This document shows, piece by piece, positions 7,759 to 15,853 of a stretch of 32,935 nt of DNA; positions within the stretch are counted from its first letter, which is position 1; each line of letters opens with the position of its first letter. The DNA lies in the NCBI GenBank assembly GCA_947586655.1, contig CANPXR010000005.1:1-32935 (forward strand). Reading direction: 5' to 3'. The translations under genes were made by a program, and so were the position numbers. The notes under the pieces are model-generated. The model had not been told where the DNA came from. It saw only the letters and a program-made list of their open reading frames with translations, and made no database searches. The stretch comes from an uncultured Bacilli bacterium. Lineage in GTDB: Bacteria; Bacillota_I; Bacilli_A; RF39; UBA660.

Positions 7759-8889
7759 TTATTTTGATAGTTCATTAAACCATACCGTTGGTGCACCAAT
7801 CCAAGGTATTTTTAAACTTACAGTCCCATTAATCATATCTTTTTTTACCACGATATCGTCCTTATCTTCATTCGCGTCACCCTTAGTATAAAAATACCAC
7901 TCATCATCCACTTTAATCTTATCAATAACCCTATGAACTATAGTAATTTTATTAGATTCATACGCTATTACTTGTCCTTCTTTAATGTCTTCTACATTAT
8001 CTACTTTTTCTACTATAACTACGTCACCTTTATGAATAGATGGTACCATACTTCCACTTGCTATCGCTACCGCATAATAGTGAAAATATCCAGATACAAA
8101 GTAAATCAAAATAGTAACAATCAATGAAGAAATAATTAAAGGTACAAAACTACGCTTATTATAGTCCCTGGTTACATCCTCATCTTGCTGTTTTAAGAAA
8201 GATAAATATACCCTATAACCAAAAATAACTGGAACAATTAAGCTAATGATTGCAGTAATATAATTATTTGGATTTGGTACTATTGGTAGTAGGTAAGGAT
8301 ATAATCTCATAACCAGCAAATAGAAAATTACTGGTTTATAACCAACTTTAACACTAACATAAGTACATACAATATTAGTACTGATTGATGGCAACAAACT
8401 TAAAGAGAAAAACATAAACGTATCATAATTAGAACTAAAATTATTATAATATACTGCACCTGTTATATCAATTAAGATAAATAAAACGCAAGTCATAACA
8501 ACAAGTAGCTTACTTCCCTCTGACTTTACTAACATCATATACCTTAAAAATTCTTTTATAATTACTATCAATACTATTGGAATTATATACGTAAAACTAT
8601 TTTTTATATAAAATAAATAGTTAGTTTTGGCAAATCCAAATAATATTCCTAATAGATAATAAATTAAAAAATAAGTTAGTAAAAAGACAATTTCTTCAAT
8701 TATTATATCTTTCGCAAACCTATGTCTATCTTTTTCAAAGCCAAATAAGAACTTAAATAAAAAACATACAAGTAGTAAAAAAGCAATCATACCATAGTCA
8801 CTTAATATACTTGATACAAAACTATTTAAAATAAGAATAATCATAATAATTATTTCAAATATTAATAATCTTTTATAACCTCTTTTCAC
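7759..8889 (-). CDS. sipW: ER/SipW-type signal peptidase I with multi-span N-terminal region (376 aa)
   Basis: Type I signal peptidase of the Ser-His (ER Sec11/SipW) class. The catalytic serine is in SGSMVPS (Ser280), and histidine replaces the bacterial general-base lysine in IVHRV (His319). FYTKGDANEDKDD (Asp338 and following) is the third conserved box. What is odd is the N-terminal 265 residues: about seven or eight hydrophobic segments, where classical SipW is near 190 aa with one or two. The start is GTG, after GAGTGATAA. It lies 82 nt downstream of the TasA-like gene, with a hairpin between, and 27 nt upstream of the DUF5305 gene. Its likely substrates are the TasA-like protein and the 654-aa surface protein. 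Confidence 0.88.
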   Translation of the reverse strand: MKRGYKRLLIFEIIIMIILILNSFVSSILSDYGMIAFLLLVCFLFKFLFGFEKDRHRFAKDIIIEEIVFLLTYFLIYYLLGILFGFAKTNYLFYIKNSFTYIIPIVLIVIIKEFLRYMMLVKSEGSKLLVVMTCVLFILIDITGAVYYNNFSSNYDTFMFFSLSLLPSISTNIVCTYVSVKVGYKPVIFYLLVMRLYPYLLPIVPNPNNYITAIISLIVPVIFGYRVYLSFLKQQDEDVTRDYNKRSFVPLIISSLIVTILIYFVSGYFHYYAVAIASGSMVPSIHKGDVVIVEKVDNVEDIKEGQVIAYESNKITIVHRVIDKIKVDDEWYFYTKGDANEDKDDIVVKKDMINGTVSLKIPWIGAPTVWFNELSK

Positions 8890-8924
8890 TTTCTTATCAC
8901 TCTTTCAAATAATTTTGTGCAAAT

Positions 8925-8961
8925 ATACTAAGAAATTCTAAATTAATAGTATTCCTAGTAT
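8925..8961 (-). promoter_or_regulatory. Intercistronic hairpin between the TasA-like gene and sipW
   Basis: In the minus-strand RNA AUACUAGGAA pairs with UUCUUAGUAU (10 bp including one G-U), 17-nt loop. Only a weak U-rich stretch follows. It could be a partial terminator or a processing/stabilising element giving more TasA-like protein than peptidase. Confidence 0.5.
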
Positions 8962-8971
8962 AATTACTTAA

Positions 8972-9652
8972 TTAATCAGCTGAACTATAAGTTAACTTTA
9001 TATCACCAAACTTAACATCAAAGTCACCATCAGCAAGATTATCATTACTCTCATCAGCTTTGTATTCAATCTTAACGACTACTTTTTCAAATGCCTTTTT
9101 ATCCAAAGCATGGCTTTTTATATCTGATTTAGTAGTAGTTAAATTTTGTAAATCATTATTCTCACCAACACTTATAGATAGTTCAATGCTATCACAAGCT
9201 TTTTTAACCAAAGCCTCAGTCGTACCTTCTTTAGCACTACATTCTTTATTTGAACTTCCATCAGTTACATTGTCAAAAGTAATTGTTTTTAAATATGCTT
9301 TATAATCCCCTTGATTTGTTACGTAAAACGTATAAGTAACAGAATCCCCTGGATCCTTAAAAGTAGCTTTTAAACCTGTTATTGAAGGTGAAGATGCACT
9401 ATCATTATTTATGGATGCACTTTGTGCAGTAGCCTGATTTACACCACTTACTTTTCCTTCTACCTCACTTGTTTGTAACGTATCTTCTGAACTAGAAAAT
9501 AATACTTTAAACCTAGATGCATCTGGGTTTACTTCTGCTGATTGGCTAATTGTTAAAGTACTAGAAAATGCAGCAAAGCCAATTGATAATCCTATTACTC
9601 CAATAACCAAAGCAATAATTGCAATAATTTTTGAACTTCTATCTTTTTCCAT
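8972..9652 (-). CDS. TasA/CalY-like exported protein with SipW-cognate signal peptide (226 aa)
   Basis: Residues 8-29 (KIIAIIALVIGVIGLSIGFA, then AF) are a SipW-cognate type signal peptide, followed by SSTLTISQSAEVNPDASRF. The mature part is beta-rich, acidic and Ser/Asn/Asp-rich, with the TasA/camelysin-like core SVTYTFYVTNQGDYKAYLKT and a closing GDIKLTYSS strand. There are two Cys (in NKECSAK and KKACDS) that may form a disulfide. In Bacillus, TasA is the matrix fibre protein and CalY a related surface protein; neither exact function can be claimed here. It is the first gene of the operon, with a strong AGGAGG site and its own promoter, and is followed by the peptidase expected to process it. 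Size (about 200 aa mature) suits the family. Confidence 0.82.
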   Translation of the reverse strand: MEKDRSSKIIAIIALVIGVIGLSIGFAAFSSTLTISQSAEVNPDASRFKVLFSSSEDTLQTSEVEGKVSGVNQATAQSASINNDSASSPSITGLKATFKDPGDSVTYTFYVTNQGDYKAYLKTITFDNVTDGSSNKECSAKEGTTEALVKKACDSIELSISVGENNDLQNLTTTKSDIKSHALDKKAFEKVVVKIEYKADESNDNLADGDFDVKFGDIKLTYSSAD

Positions 9653-9686
9653 AATACTACCTCCTTTTCAAAATTATTCCATATAA

Positions 9687-9715
9687 ATCATATCAAAATA
9701 ATGCCTATTTTACAA
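9687..9715 (-). promoter_or_regulatory. Promoter of the TasA-like/sipW/DUF5305/surface operon
   Basis: Minus strand TTGTAA, 17-nt spacer, TATGAT, 34 nt before the ATG. Upstream, an inverted repeat AAAAATGT / ACATTTTT (9730-9753) and a second copy of AATGTAAAG near 9879-9887 may be regulator sites. The remaining gene-free stretch to 9973 shows nothing else firm. Confidence 0.6.
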
Positions 9716-9793
9716 CATCAATATACTATAAAAATGTCAGGCTTTACATTTTTACGTAATTAGTGTGTGTATATTATGTTTTTTTATTCTTTT

Positions 9794-9940
9794 TTAATAA
9801 TATTTACATGATGCTATGCATAATACCAACCATATTTGTAACTCTTTATCCCCATCAATATTAAAGCATTGTAAAAAGAATGTAAAGTTACGTTTCACTC
9901 GTAATTTTTTATATTCTTCAAATAAATTAGAGGAATCTTT
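9794..9940 (-). other. Open frame without usable start, possible gene remnant
   Basis: In the 368-nt gap between parC and the TasA-like gene, 49 codons are open on the minus strand (KDSSNLFEEYKKLRVKRNFT ... QIWLVLCIASCKYY) after a TGA. The composition looks protein-like, but the only start is a GTG at 9896-9898 with no Shine-Dalgarno. It may be a decayed gene end or chance. Confidence 0.2.
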
Positions 9941-9973
9941 TCATCTAGAATCTAAAATAATTAAATAACGTAC

Positions 9974-9996
9974 AAAAAAACCACCGTGGTGGTTTT
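9974..9996 (-). terminator. Intrinsic terminator of parE-parC
   Basis: Minus strand stem AAAACCAC / GTGGTTTT with a 4-nt loop (CACG), followed by seven T in all. It lies 25 nt after the parC stop. Confidence 0.85.
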
Positions 9997-10020
9997 ATAA
10001 TTATGTGATTAAATTATACC

Positions 10021-12555
10021 TTAATCAAAATTGTCTAAAAAATCATCTATTGTCATAAATTTATCATCTATTTCTTTTAATGATACCTCTTTCTTTGATT
10101 TAGATTCTTCTTTAGTAACTGGTTTAGATATTTCATTAACTAATTTTATATCATCTTTAGTTAAATTAGCTACTTCATAAACATTATCTATTTTCTTTTT
10201 AGTAATTGAAGAACCAGCGGAATATCTATCCATTATTGGTATTTCAGTAAGTTTAATTTCTTTATCATCATCACCTGCTAATAAAACTATGTTATGTTTA
10301 GCATCTCCAATAAATATTTTTATTATTTCCTGTGGATTACTTTTTACTTCTCTTAAAAGTAATAGTCCTCTTTTAGCACGAGATGTTTTTTCAAATTCTG
10401 ATAACTTAACTCGTTTACCAAGTCCCTTATGAGTAATTATGGTTATATACTCACTATTACCATCAAACACGCAAGCAGATACTACCTCATCTTCTTTTAG
10501 GTTTATCGCTTTAACTCCTGCTGTTTTTAAACCAATAGTTGGTATTTCAGATCTATCATACCATAGACCATAACCTTTTTTAGTTGCAATGAATATTTCA
10601 TTATAAGCACTCATTGAAACATCTATTACCTCATCATTATCCTTTAGTTTTATAAACGTAATTGGCTTAGAATAACGTTGTACAACGAAGTCTGATAAAA
10701 CTGACTTTTTCGTCATACCATTTTTCGTAAACGTTATTATTTCACGCTCATCAAACTTAGATATAGCCATTGCTTTTATTATTTTTTCATCTTGTGCAAT
10801 AGGAATTATGTTACTTATGTGCTTACCAAGTTCTTTCCACTTAAGTTCAGGCAAATCATGAACTGGTACATATAAATAATTACCCTTATTAGTAAATAAT
10901 AAAAGTGTATCAAGGGTATTTTGTTCAAATAACCCAATTACATAGTCATTTTCTTTAACTAAGGTATCCTCGTCTTCTTTAGCAGCGTAAGACTTTTTGG
11001 ATACTCTTTTTACGTAACCCTCATTTGTCACAACAACGATAACATCTTCTTTTGGTATCATTGCTGTTAAATCTATTTTTATTTCTGTTATTTCGTTTTT
11101 AATACTAGTTTTTCTAGGTGTTGCAAACTCTTTTTTTACTTTTCTTAATTCATCCTTCATTACCCTTTTAAGTTCTGATGAATCAGATAAAATAAGTTCG
11201 TATTCTTTTATTGCATCTTGTAAGTTTTTCATCTCGTTTTCAACGTCAGTTATGTCTGTGTTTGTTAAACGATATAGTTGTAACATCACGATTGCCGTTG
11301 CTTGCTTTTCGGTAAACGAAAACTCTTTTACTAAGTTTTCTATTGCGTCCGTTTTATTTTTAGATGCTCTTATTACCCTTATTACTTCATCTAAAATACT
11401 AATAGCCTTAATTAGACCTTCTAAGATATGATATCTTTCTTTAGCATGCTCTAGATCAAACTTAGTTCTTCTTATTAAAACTTCTTTTTTATGTTCGATA
11501 AAAGCGTCTATTATTCCAAGGATACCAACTTGTCTTGGTCTTCTTTGAACTATTGCAATCATGTTAAGACTATAAGATATTTGCATGTCTGTATTCTTAA
11601 GTAAGTAATTGGTAATTAATTCTACGTTAACGTCTTTTTTAAGTTCAATAACGATTCTAAGTTCTCCGCGAGATGTTTCATCCCTTACTTCTAAAATACC
11701 ATCTACTTTTTTATCAATTCTAATGTCGTTCATTTTTTTAACAAGACTTGCTTTGTTAACTTCATATGGTATTTCGGTAATAACGATCATTTGTTTATTT
11801 TTTTCTTTAATAACTTCATACTTAGACTTAACAATTATTTTACCCCTACCGGTTTCATAAGCATTTTTTATTTCGTTAGAACCTTCTATTACTCCTCCGG
11901 TTGGAAAATCAGGACCAGGCATAACTTCTAGGATGGAATCAAGCCTGCAATTTGGTGAATCTATCCTTTTTATGGTAGCGTCAATTACCTCACCTAGGTT
12001 ATGGGTTGGAATGTTCGTTGCGTAACCTGCTGATATACCAGTTGAACCATTTACTAAAAGGTTTGGAAAACCTGCTGGTAAAACCACTGGTTCTTTTAAC
12101 GTATCATCATAGTTAGGAGCCATTTCAACGGTGTCTTTAGTAATATCTTCTAATAGCACGTTACTTATTTTAGATAGTCTTGCCTCGGTATAACGCATTG
12201 CTGCTGGCCCATCACCATCTATTGAACCATTATTACCATGCATGTCTACGTAAGGAGTTTCCATCTTCCAATCCTGGCTCATTCTTACCATCGCATCATA
12301 TATTGAAGAATCTCCATGCGGGTGGTAATTACCCATTATTTCTCCTACCGCTTTAGCACTTTTACGGTACTTTTTATCATAGGTGTTACCACTTTTATAC
12401 ATACCATATAATATTCTTCTTTGAACTGGTTTTAACCCATCTCTTACATCGGGTAAAGCACGGTCTAAAATAATTGTTTTACAATACCTACCAAAACGTT
12501 CACCCATTATTTCTTCAAGTGAATATTCTTCTATTCTTTGTAATACATCTTTCAC
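10021..12555 (-). CDS. parC: DNA topoisomerase IV subunit A (ParC)
   Basis: Breakage-reunion subunit of topoisomerase IV, which decatenates daughter chromosomes as a C2E2 enzyme with ParE. Seen: RDGLKPVQRRILYGMYKSGN, KSAKAVGEIMGNYHPHGDSS, HGNNGSIDGDGPAAMRYTEA with the DNA-linking Tyr (residue 122 from the chosen start), and TGISAGYATNIPTHNLGEVI. ParC rather than GyrA: it reads GNTYDKKYRKSAK and MHGNNGS where GyrA has MTPDKPYKKSAR and GQGNFGS, and the C-terminal region lacks a GyrA box. The start is taken as the GTG of VKDVLQRIEEY, six nt after AAGGTG; the longer reading starts inside that ribosome site. It follows parE by 13 nt. At 844 aa it is slightly longer than usual, with a Lys/Glu-rich tail. 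Confidence 0.93.
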   Translation of the reverse strand: MKDVLQRIEEYSLEEIMGERFGRYCKTIILDRALPDVRDGLKPVQRRILYGMYKSGNTYDKKYRKSAKAVGEIMGNYHPHGDSSIYDAMVRMSQDWKMETPYVDMHGNNGSIDGDGPAAMRYTEARLSKISNVLLEDITKDTVEMAPNYDDTLKEPVVLPAGFPNLLVNGSTGISAGYATNIPTHNLGEVIDATIKRIDSPNCRLDSILEVMPGPDFPTGGVIEGSNEIKNAYETGRGKIIVKSKYEVIKEKNKQMIVITEIPYEVNKASLVKKMNDIRIDKKVDGILEVRDETSRGELRIVIELKKDVNVELITNYLLKNTDMQISYSLNMIAIVQRRPRQVGILGIIDAFIEHKKEVLIRRTKFDLEHAKERYHILEGLIKAISILDEVIRVIRASKNKTDAIENLVKEFSFTEKQATAIVMLQLYRLTNTDITDVENEMKNLQDAIKEYELILSDSSELKRVMKDELRKVKKEFATPRKTSIKNEITEIKIDLTAMIPKEDVIVVVTNEGYVKRVSKKSYAAKEDEDTLVKENDYVIGLFEQNTLDTLLLFTNKGNYLYVPVHDLPELKWKELGKHISNIIPIAQDEKIIKAMAISKFDEREIITFTKNGMTKKSVLSDFVVQRYSKPITFIKLKDNDEVIDVSMSAYNEIFIATKKGYGLWYDRSEIPTIGLKTAGVKAINLKEDEVVSACVFDGNSEYITIITHKGLGKRVKLSEFEKTSRAKRGLLLLREVKSNPQEIIKIFIGDAKHNIVLLAGDDDKEIKLTEIPIMDRYSAGSSITKKKIDNVYEVANLTKDDIKLVNEISKPVTKEESKSKKEVSLKEIDDKFMTIDDFLDNFD

Positions 12556-12568
12556 AAGTAGCACCTTC

Positions 12569-14479
12569 TTACTTTAACATTTCATAATTATCTTCCAAAG
12601 AAAAATCTACGTTTTCTTCTATCCATTCTTTTCTTGGTTCTACGTTATCACCCATTAAAATTGATACTCTTTTTTCGGCTAAAAAAGCATCCGTTATTTT
12701 AACTTTTATTAAGCTTCTTTTTTCTGGATCCATGGTGGTTTCCCATAACTGGGTTGCATCCATTTCTCCCAAACCTTTATACCTTTGCAAATCATCTATT
12801 TTATGCTCATTAGTTATCTGTTTTAATTCATCATCAGAATAAGCGTACACCTCATCTTTTTTACCAAAACTTACTTTATATAACGGTGGGTTTGCAATGT
12901 ATAGCTTACCAGCTTCAATTAAAGGCCTCATGTACCGATAAAAGAAGGTTACTAAAAGAACCTGGATATGACAACCATCATCATCGGCATCGGTCATTAT
13001 AATGATTTTATCATAGTTGCAATCTTCAATGTGAAAATCAGGACCCACTCCTGCTCCTATGGTGTATATTAAGGTGTTAATCTCAGCGTTTTTATAAGCC
13101 TCATCTACACTACACCTTTCGGTGTTTAAAACCTTACCACGAAGTGGTAATATTGCTTGATAACTTCTTTCCCTTCCGGTTTTTGCACTACCTCCTGCTG
13201 AGTCTCCCTCAACTATAAATAATTCGTTTTTAGTTGGGTCTTTTTTAGTAGCAGGAGCAAGCTTATCTGATATGTTCTTTTCTTTTGAGTTTTTAGTTTT
13301 TCCCTTACGGGCTTCTTCTCTTGCTTTTCTTGCGGCTTCCCTTGCGGCTTTTCCTTTTAAAGCCTTATTTATAATATCGGTTGCAATAGCTTTATTTTCT
13401 TCTAAGAAATATTGAATTTTCTCATACACGATTTGTTCAACCACCGTTTTTGCAAGAGGCGTGCCAAGTTTCCCCTTAGTTTGACCCTCAAATTGTAATA
13501 AATCTTCTGGCACTTTTAAAGATAGAATAACGGTTAAACCTTCCCTTACGTCTGAACCCTCGAAATTCTTGTCCTTAGCTTTTAGGTATCCGTTATTTTT
13601 AGCATAATCATTAAAAGCCTTAGTTAATGCACTTTTAAGTCCTACTTCGTGGGAACCCCCATCACTTGTTTTTACGTTATTAACAAATGATACGACGTTT
13701 TCGTTATAGGAATCAGTATACTGAAAAGCACATTCTACTTCTATTTTATTTTTAACGCCATCAAAACCAACCACGTTATGAATCGTTTTTTTGCCTTCGT
13801 TTAGGTACGTTACAAATTCTTCAAGTCCCTTTTCGTAGTGGTAAGAAGCTTCTTTTTCATCTTCTTCATCAATTACGTCAATGGTAAGCCCTTTAATTAA
13901 AAAGGCTGATTCTTGCATTCTTTCACATATCGTGGTGAAAGAAAAAGTAGTCGCTGAAAAAATACTATCATCTGGCATAAATCTTACCGTTGTACCAGTT
14001 CTGTTAGTTGTTCCTACCTTTTTTAAAGGTTCATCTAAGTGTCCACCATCTTTAAATGATATTTCATACTTACCACCATCACGGTTAATACTTACCCTCA
14101 TCCATTTAGATAGTGCGTTAACAACCGATGCTCCAACTCCGTGTAAACCTCCAGATACTTTGTATCCACCTTCCTGGAACTTGCCTCCAGCATGTAAAAC
14201 AGTATAAATAACCTCAGGAGTTGATTTACCTGATTCATGAAGACCTACTGGTACACCACGACCTTCATCTGAAACTGATACAGAACCATCCTTATGGATG
14301 ATTACCTTCAAATGGTTTCCGTAACCATTAATAGCTTCATCAATACCATTATCAACTATTTCCCAAACCAAATGATGTAAACCTCTTTTGTCGGTAGAAC
14401 CTATGTACATACCAGGCCTTTTTCTTACCGCCTCTAAACCCTCTAGTATTTTAATTGATGATTCATCATATTTTGGCAT
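12569..14479 (-). CDS. parE: DNA topoisomerase IV subunit B (ParE)
   Basis: ATPase subunit of topoisomerase IV. GHKL ATP site: EIVDNGIDEA (Glu40, Asn44), DEGRGVPVG, and GGLHGVGASVVNALS as lid (110-124). Transducer domain in the middle. TOPRIM: NELFIVEGDSAGGSAKTGRE (Glu424) and MTDADDDGCHI (Asp residues 497-501), then the ParE/GyrB tail RYKGLGEMDATQLWETTMDP. The 636-aa length is normal for Gram-positive ParE. The pairing with ParC, and DKRGLHHLVWEIVDN in place of the GyrB variant, support ParE. An unusual basic, Ala/Arg/Lys-rich stretch lies at 375-405, just before TOPRIM. The ATG follows GGAGCTGATTTAA. A TTGCAC-18-TATAAT promoter lies just upstream. Confidence 0.94.
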   Translation of the reverse strand: MPKYDESSIKILEGLEAVRKRPGMYIGSTDKRGLHHLVWEIVDNGIDEAINGYGNHLKVIIHKDGSVSVSDEGRGVPVGLHESGKSTPEVIYTVLHAGGKFQEGGYKVSGGLHGVGASVVNALSKWMRVSINRDGGKYEISFKDGGHLDEPLKKVGTTNRTGTTVRFMPDDSIFSATTFSFTTICERMQESAFLIKGLTIDVIDEEDEKEASYHYEKGLEEFVTYLNEGKKTIHNVVGFDGVKNKIEVECAFQYTDSYNENVVSFVNNVKTSDGGSHEVGLKSALTKAFNDYAKNNGYLKAKDKNFEGSDVREGLTVILSLKVPEDLLQFEGQTKGKLGTPLAKTVVEQIVYEKIQYFLEENKAIATDIINKALKGKAAREAARKAREEARKGKTKNSKEKNISDKLAPATKKDPTKNELFIVEGDSAGGSAKTGRERSYQAILPLRGKVLNTERCSVDEAYKNAEINTLIYTIGAGVGPDFHIEDCNYDKIIIMTDADDDGCHIQVLLVTFFYRYMRPLIEAGKLYIANPPLYKVSFGKKDEVYAYSDDELKQITNEHKIDDLQRYKGLGEMDATQLWETTMDPEKRSLIKVKITDAFLAEKRVSILMGDNVEPRKEWIEENVDFSLEDNYEMLK

Positions 14480-14516
14480 TTAAATCAGCTCCTTATTATT
14501 TTCTAACCTATAAAGC

Positions 14517-14546
14517 ATTATAACATAACAACTTAAAAAAGTGCAA
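14517..14546 (-). promoter_or_regulatory. Promoter of parE-parC
   Basis: Minus strand TTGCAC, 18-nt spacer, perfect TATAAT, 37 nt before the parE ATG. The -35 lies in the 3' arm of the adjoining terminator hairpin. Confidence 0.65.
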
Positions 14547-14564
14547 AATTCTTGACACTTTTTT
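14535..14564 (-). terminator. Terminator after the DUF1016 nuclease gene
   Basis: Minus strand AAAAAAGTG / CACTTTTTT, 9-bp perfect stem with a 12-nt loop, closing in T. It lies 27 nt after the nuclease stop, and its 3' arm doubles as part of the parE promoter. Confidence 0.6.
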
Positions 14565-14590
14565 ACGTATACTTAGTATTATCCAACTTA

Positions 14591-15520
14591 TTAATTTACC
14601 TTATTTAACTTATAAGTTGTTATAAAAATATCTAAATTACTTACGTACTCTAACATTAATTTGTTATTTTTTTTCGATATTATTATTCCAATTGTATTAT
14701 TATGATTATACTCTTTTAAGGTTTTATCCGTTAATTTCATATAATTAAGTGTTTGACCAATATCTTTTGCACTTACCTCATGAGTTTTTAATTCTATTAC
14801 TATAAATCTGTTTAGTTTATAATTAAATAATAACAAATCAACGTAAAAATTCTTGTTATTATACGTTATTTTATATTCACTACCTACAAACGTAAAACCA
14901 GTTCCTAATTGTAAAAATACTTGTTCTAACTCTTTTAAAATATACTTTTTTAATGCTTTTTCGCTTAATTTTTCTTCTTCATATACATTTATTATTATTG
15001 GATCAAGAAGCATATCATTTATTCTTAATATGTTATTAGAAGAGTTATCAATTACTAATTTTATATTCTTTTTATCTGCGTATTTTAATCTATTAAATGA
15101 ATCTTTTTTTATTTCGTTTATTAAACCTCTTACTGACAAATTATTTTCTATACATCTATTTATATAATAATTTCTTTCATTTTCATCATCAAACTTTAAC
15201 AAATACTTATAATGAGACCAAGTTAAATTTAATTGTTGCCACGGTGTAGCAACTTTTTTAAATAATACGTAAAATTTTCTCATTCTTGTTAAATTAGTAT
15301 AATCATAAGAAGTTCCATATTCCTTAGATAATTTTACTGACCAATCCTTAATTAAATTATCACCATATTTAGCCCTTTTTTCTCCACCCTGGGCCTTTAT
15401 AAGTAATTTCCCTATTTCATAATAAGTTTTTAAAGTATCATTATTTTCTTCTAAGTTTCTTACTTTGGTATTAATTTCTTTTATTTCTATTAGGTTTTTT
15501 ATTTCGTTATAGTAGTCCAT
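14591..15520 (-). CDS. DUF1016/YhcG-type PDDEXK nuclease-like protein (309 aa)
   Basis: The N-terminal helical half (1-145) has the DUF1016 look: YYEIGKLLIKAQGGEKRAKY, then LSKEYGTSYDYTNLTRMRKF and LTWSHYKYLLKFDDENERNY. The C-terminal half is a PDDEXK endonuclease fold: YVDLLLFN (Asp228), VIELKTHEVSAKDIGQTLNYM (Glu243-x-Lys245, Gln256) and a final strand IFITTYKL. The active-site residues are all present, so it may be catalytic. YhcG-family proteins are linked to Holliday-junction-like DNA processing and to restriction or defence loci; the cellular role is not settled. It stands alone between yneF and parE, with its own terminator. The ATG follows AAAGGAATTATT. At 309 aa it is a little short for the family. 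Confidence 0.85.
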   Translation of the reverse strand: MDYYNEIKNLIEIKEINTKVRNLEENNDTLKTYYEIGKLLIKAQGGEKRAKYGDNLIKDWSVKLSKEYGTSYDYTNLTRMRKFYVLFKKVATPWQQLNLTWSHYKYLLKFDDENERNYYINRCIENNLSVRGLINEIKKDSFNRLKYADKKNIKLVIDNSSNNILRINDMLLDPIIINVYEEEKLSEKALKKYILKELEQVFLQLGTGFTFVGSEYKITYNNKNFYVDLLLFNYKLNRFIVIELKTHEVSAKDIGQTLNYMKLTDKTLKEYNHNNTIGIIISKKNNKLMLEYVSNLDIFITTYKLNKVN

Positions 15521-15583
15521 ATAATAATTCCTTTCTTTTAAGTTGTTATTATATAAACTTTATTTAACATAAATGTCGAAATA

Positions 15584-15604
15584 AAAAAAGCAATAAACTA
15601 TTGC
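15584..15604 (-). terminator. Intrinsic terminator overlapping the yneF stop
   Basis: Minus strand GCAATA-GTT-TATTGC followed by seven T. The yneF TAG lies within the 5' arm. Confidence 0.8.
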
Positions 15605-15807
15605 ACTTTGTTCATTGCTTTCATTACTTGATTAACTTGTTTTTGACTAGGTGTTCTTCCCATTTGTTGCATCATTACCCTTATCATCTTTTCATTTATC
15701 GGTGGATTTTTCTTTAGGTATTTTTTCATGAACGTTTTAGCAACTAAAAATCCTATTACAAGACCAAATACAAGGCCAATTACGCACCATAAAATATTTC
15801 CCCACAT
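15598..15807 (-). CDS. yneF: YneF-like small membrane protein (UPF0154)
   Basis: 69 aa: one N-terminal membrane span (residues 4-25, [20 protein letters not shown]), then a basic amphipathic cytosolic part with [20 protein letters not shown] and [11 protein letters not shown], the UPF0154/YneF signature. The function is unknown. It lies downstream of a sirA-like gene and tkt, the same order as Bacillus subtilis tkt-sirA(yneE)-yneF, which supports the call. The ATG follows GGAAGGTAATATAA. It ends in an intrinsic terminator that overlaps its stop. Confidence 0.92.
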   Translation of the reverse strand: MWGNILWCVIGLVFGLVIGFLVAKTFMKKYLKKNPPINEKMIRVMMQQMGRTPSQKQVNQVMKAMNKVQ

Positions 15808-15853
15808 TTATATTACCTTCCTTCCTTCTTTAATTTTACTATTATTTTATGTT

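Noticed and set aside
13881-14207. Plus-strand frame of 108 aa inside parE, and similar plus-strand frames in smc, dnaE, comEC and tkt
   Set aside because: All are antisense shadows of well-identified genes, without ribosome sites or protein-like patterns.
10021-14479. gyrB-gyrA
   Set aside because: GNTYDKKYRKSAK and MHGNNGS, and the lack of a GyrA box, fit ParC; the partner fits ParE.
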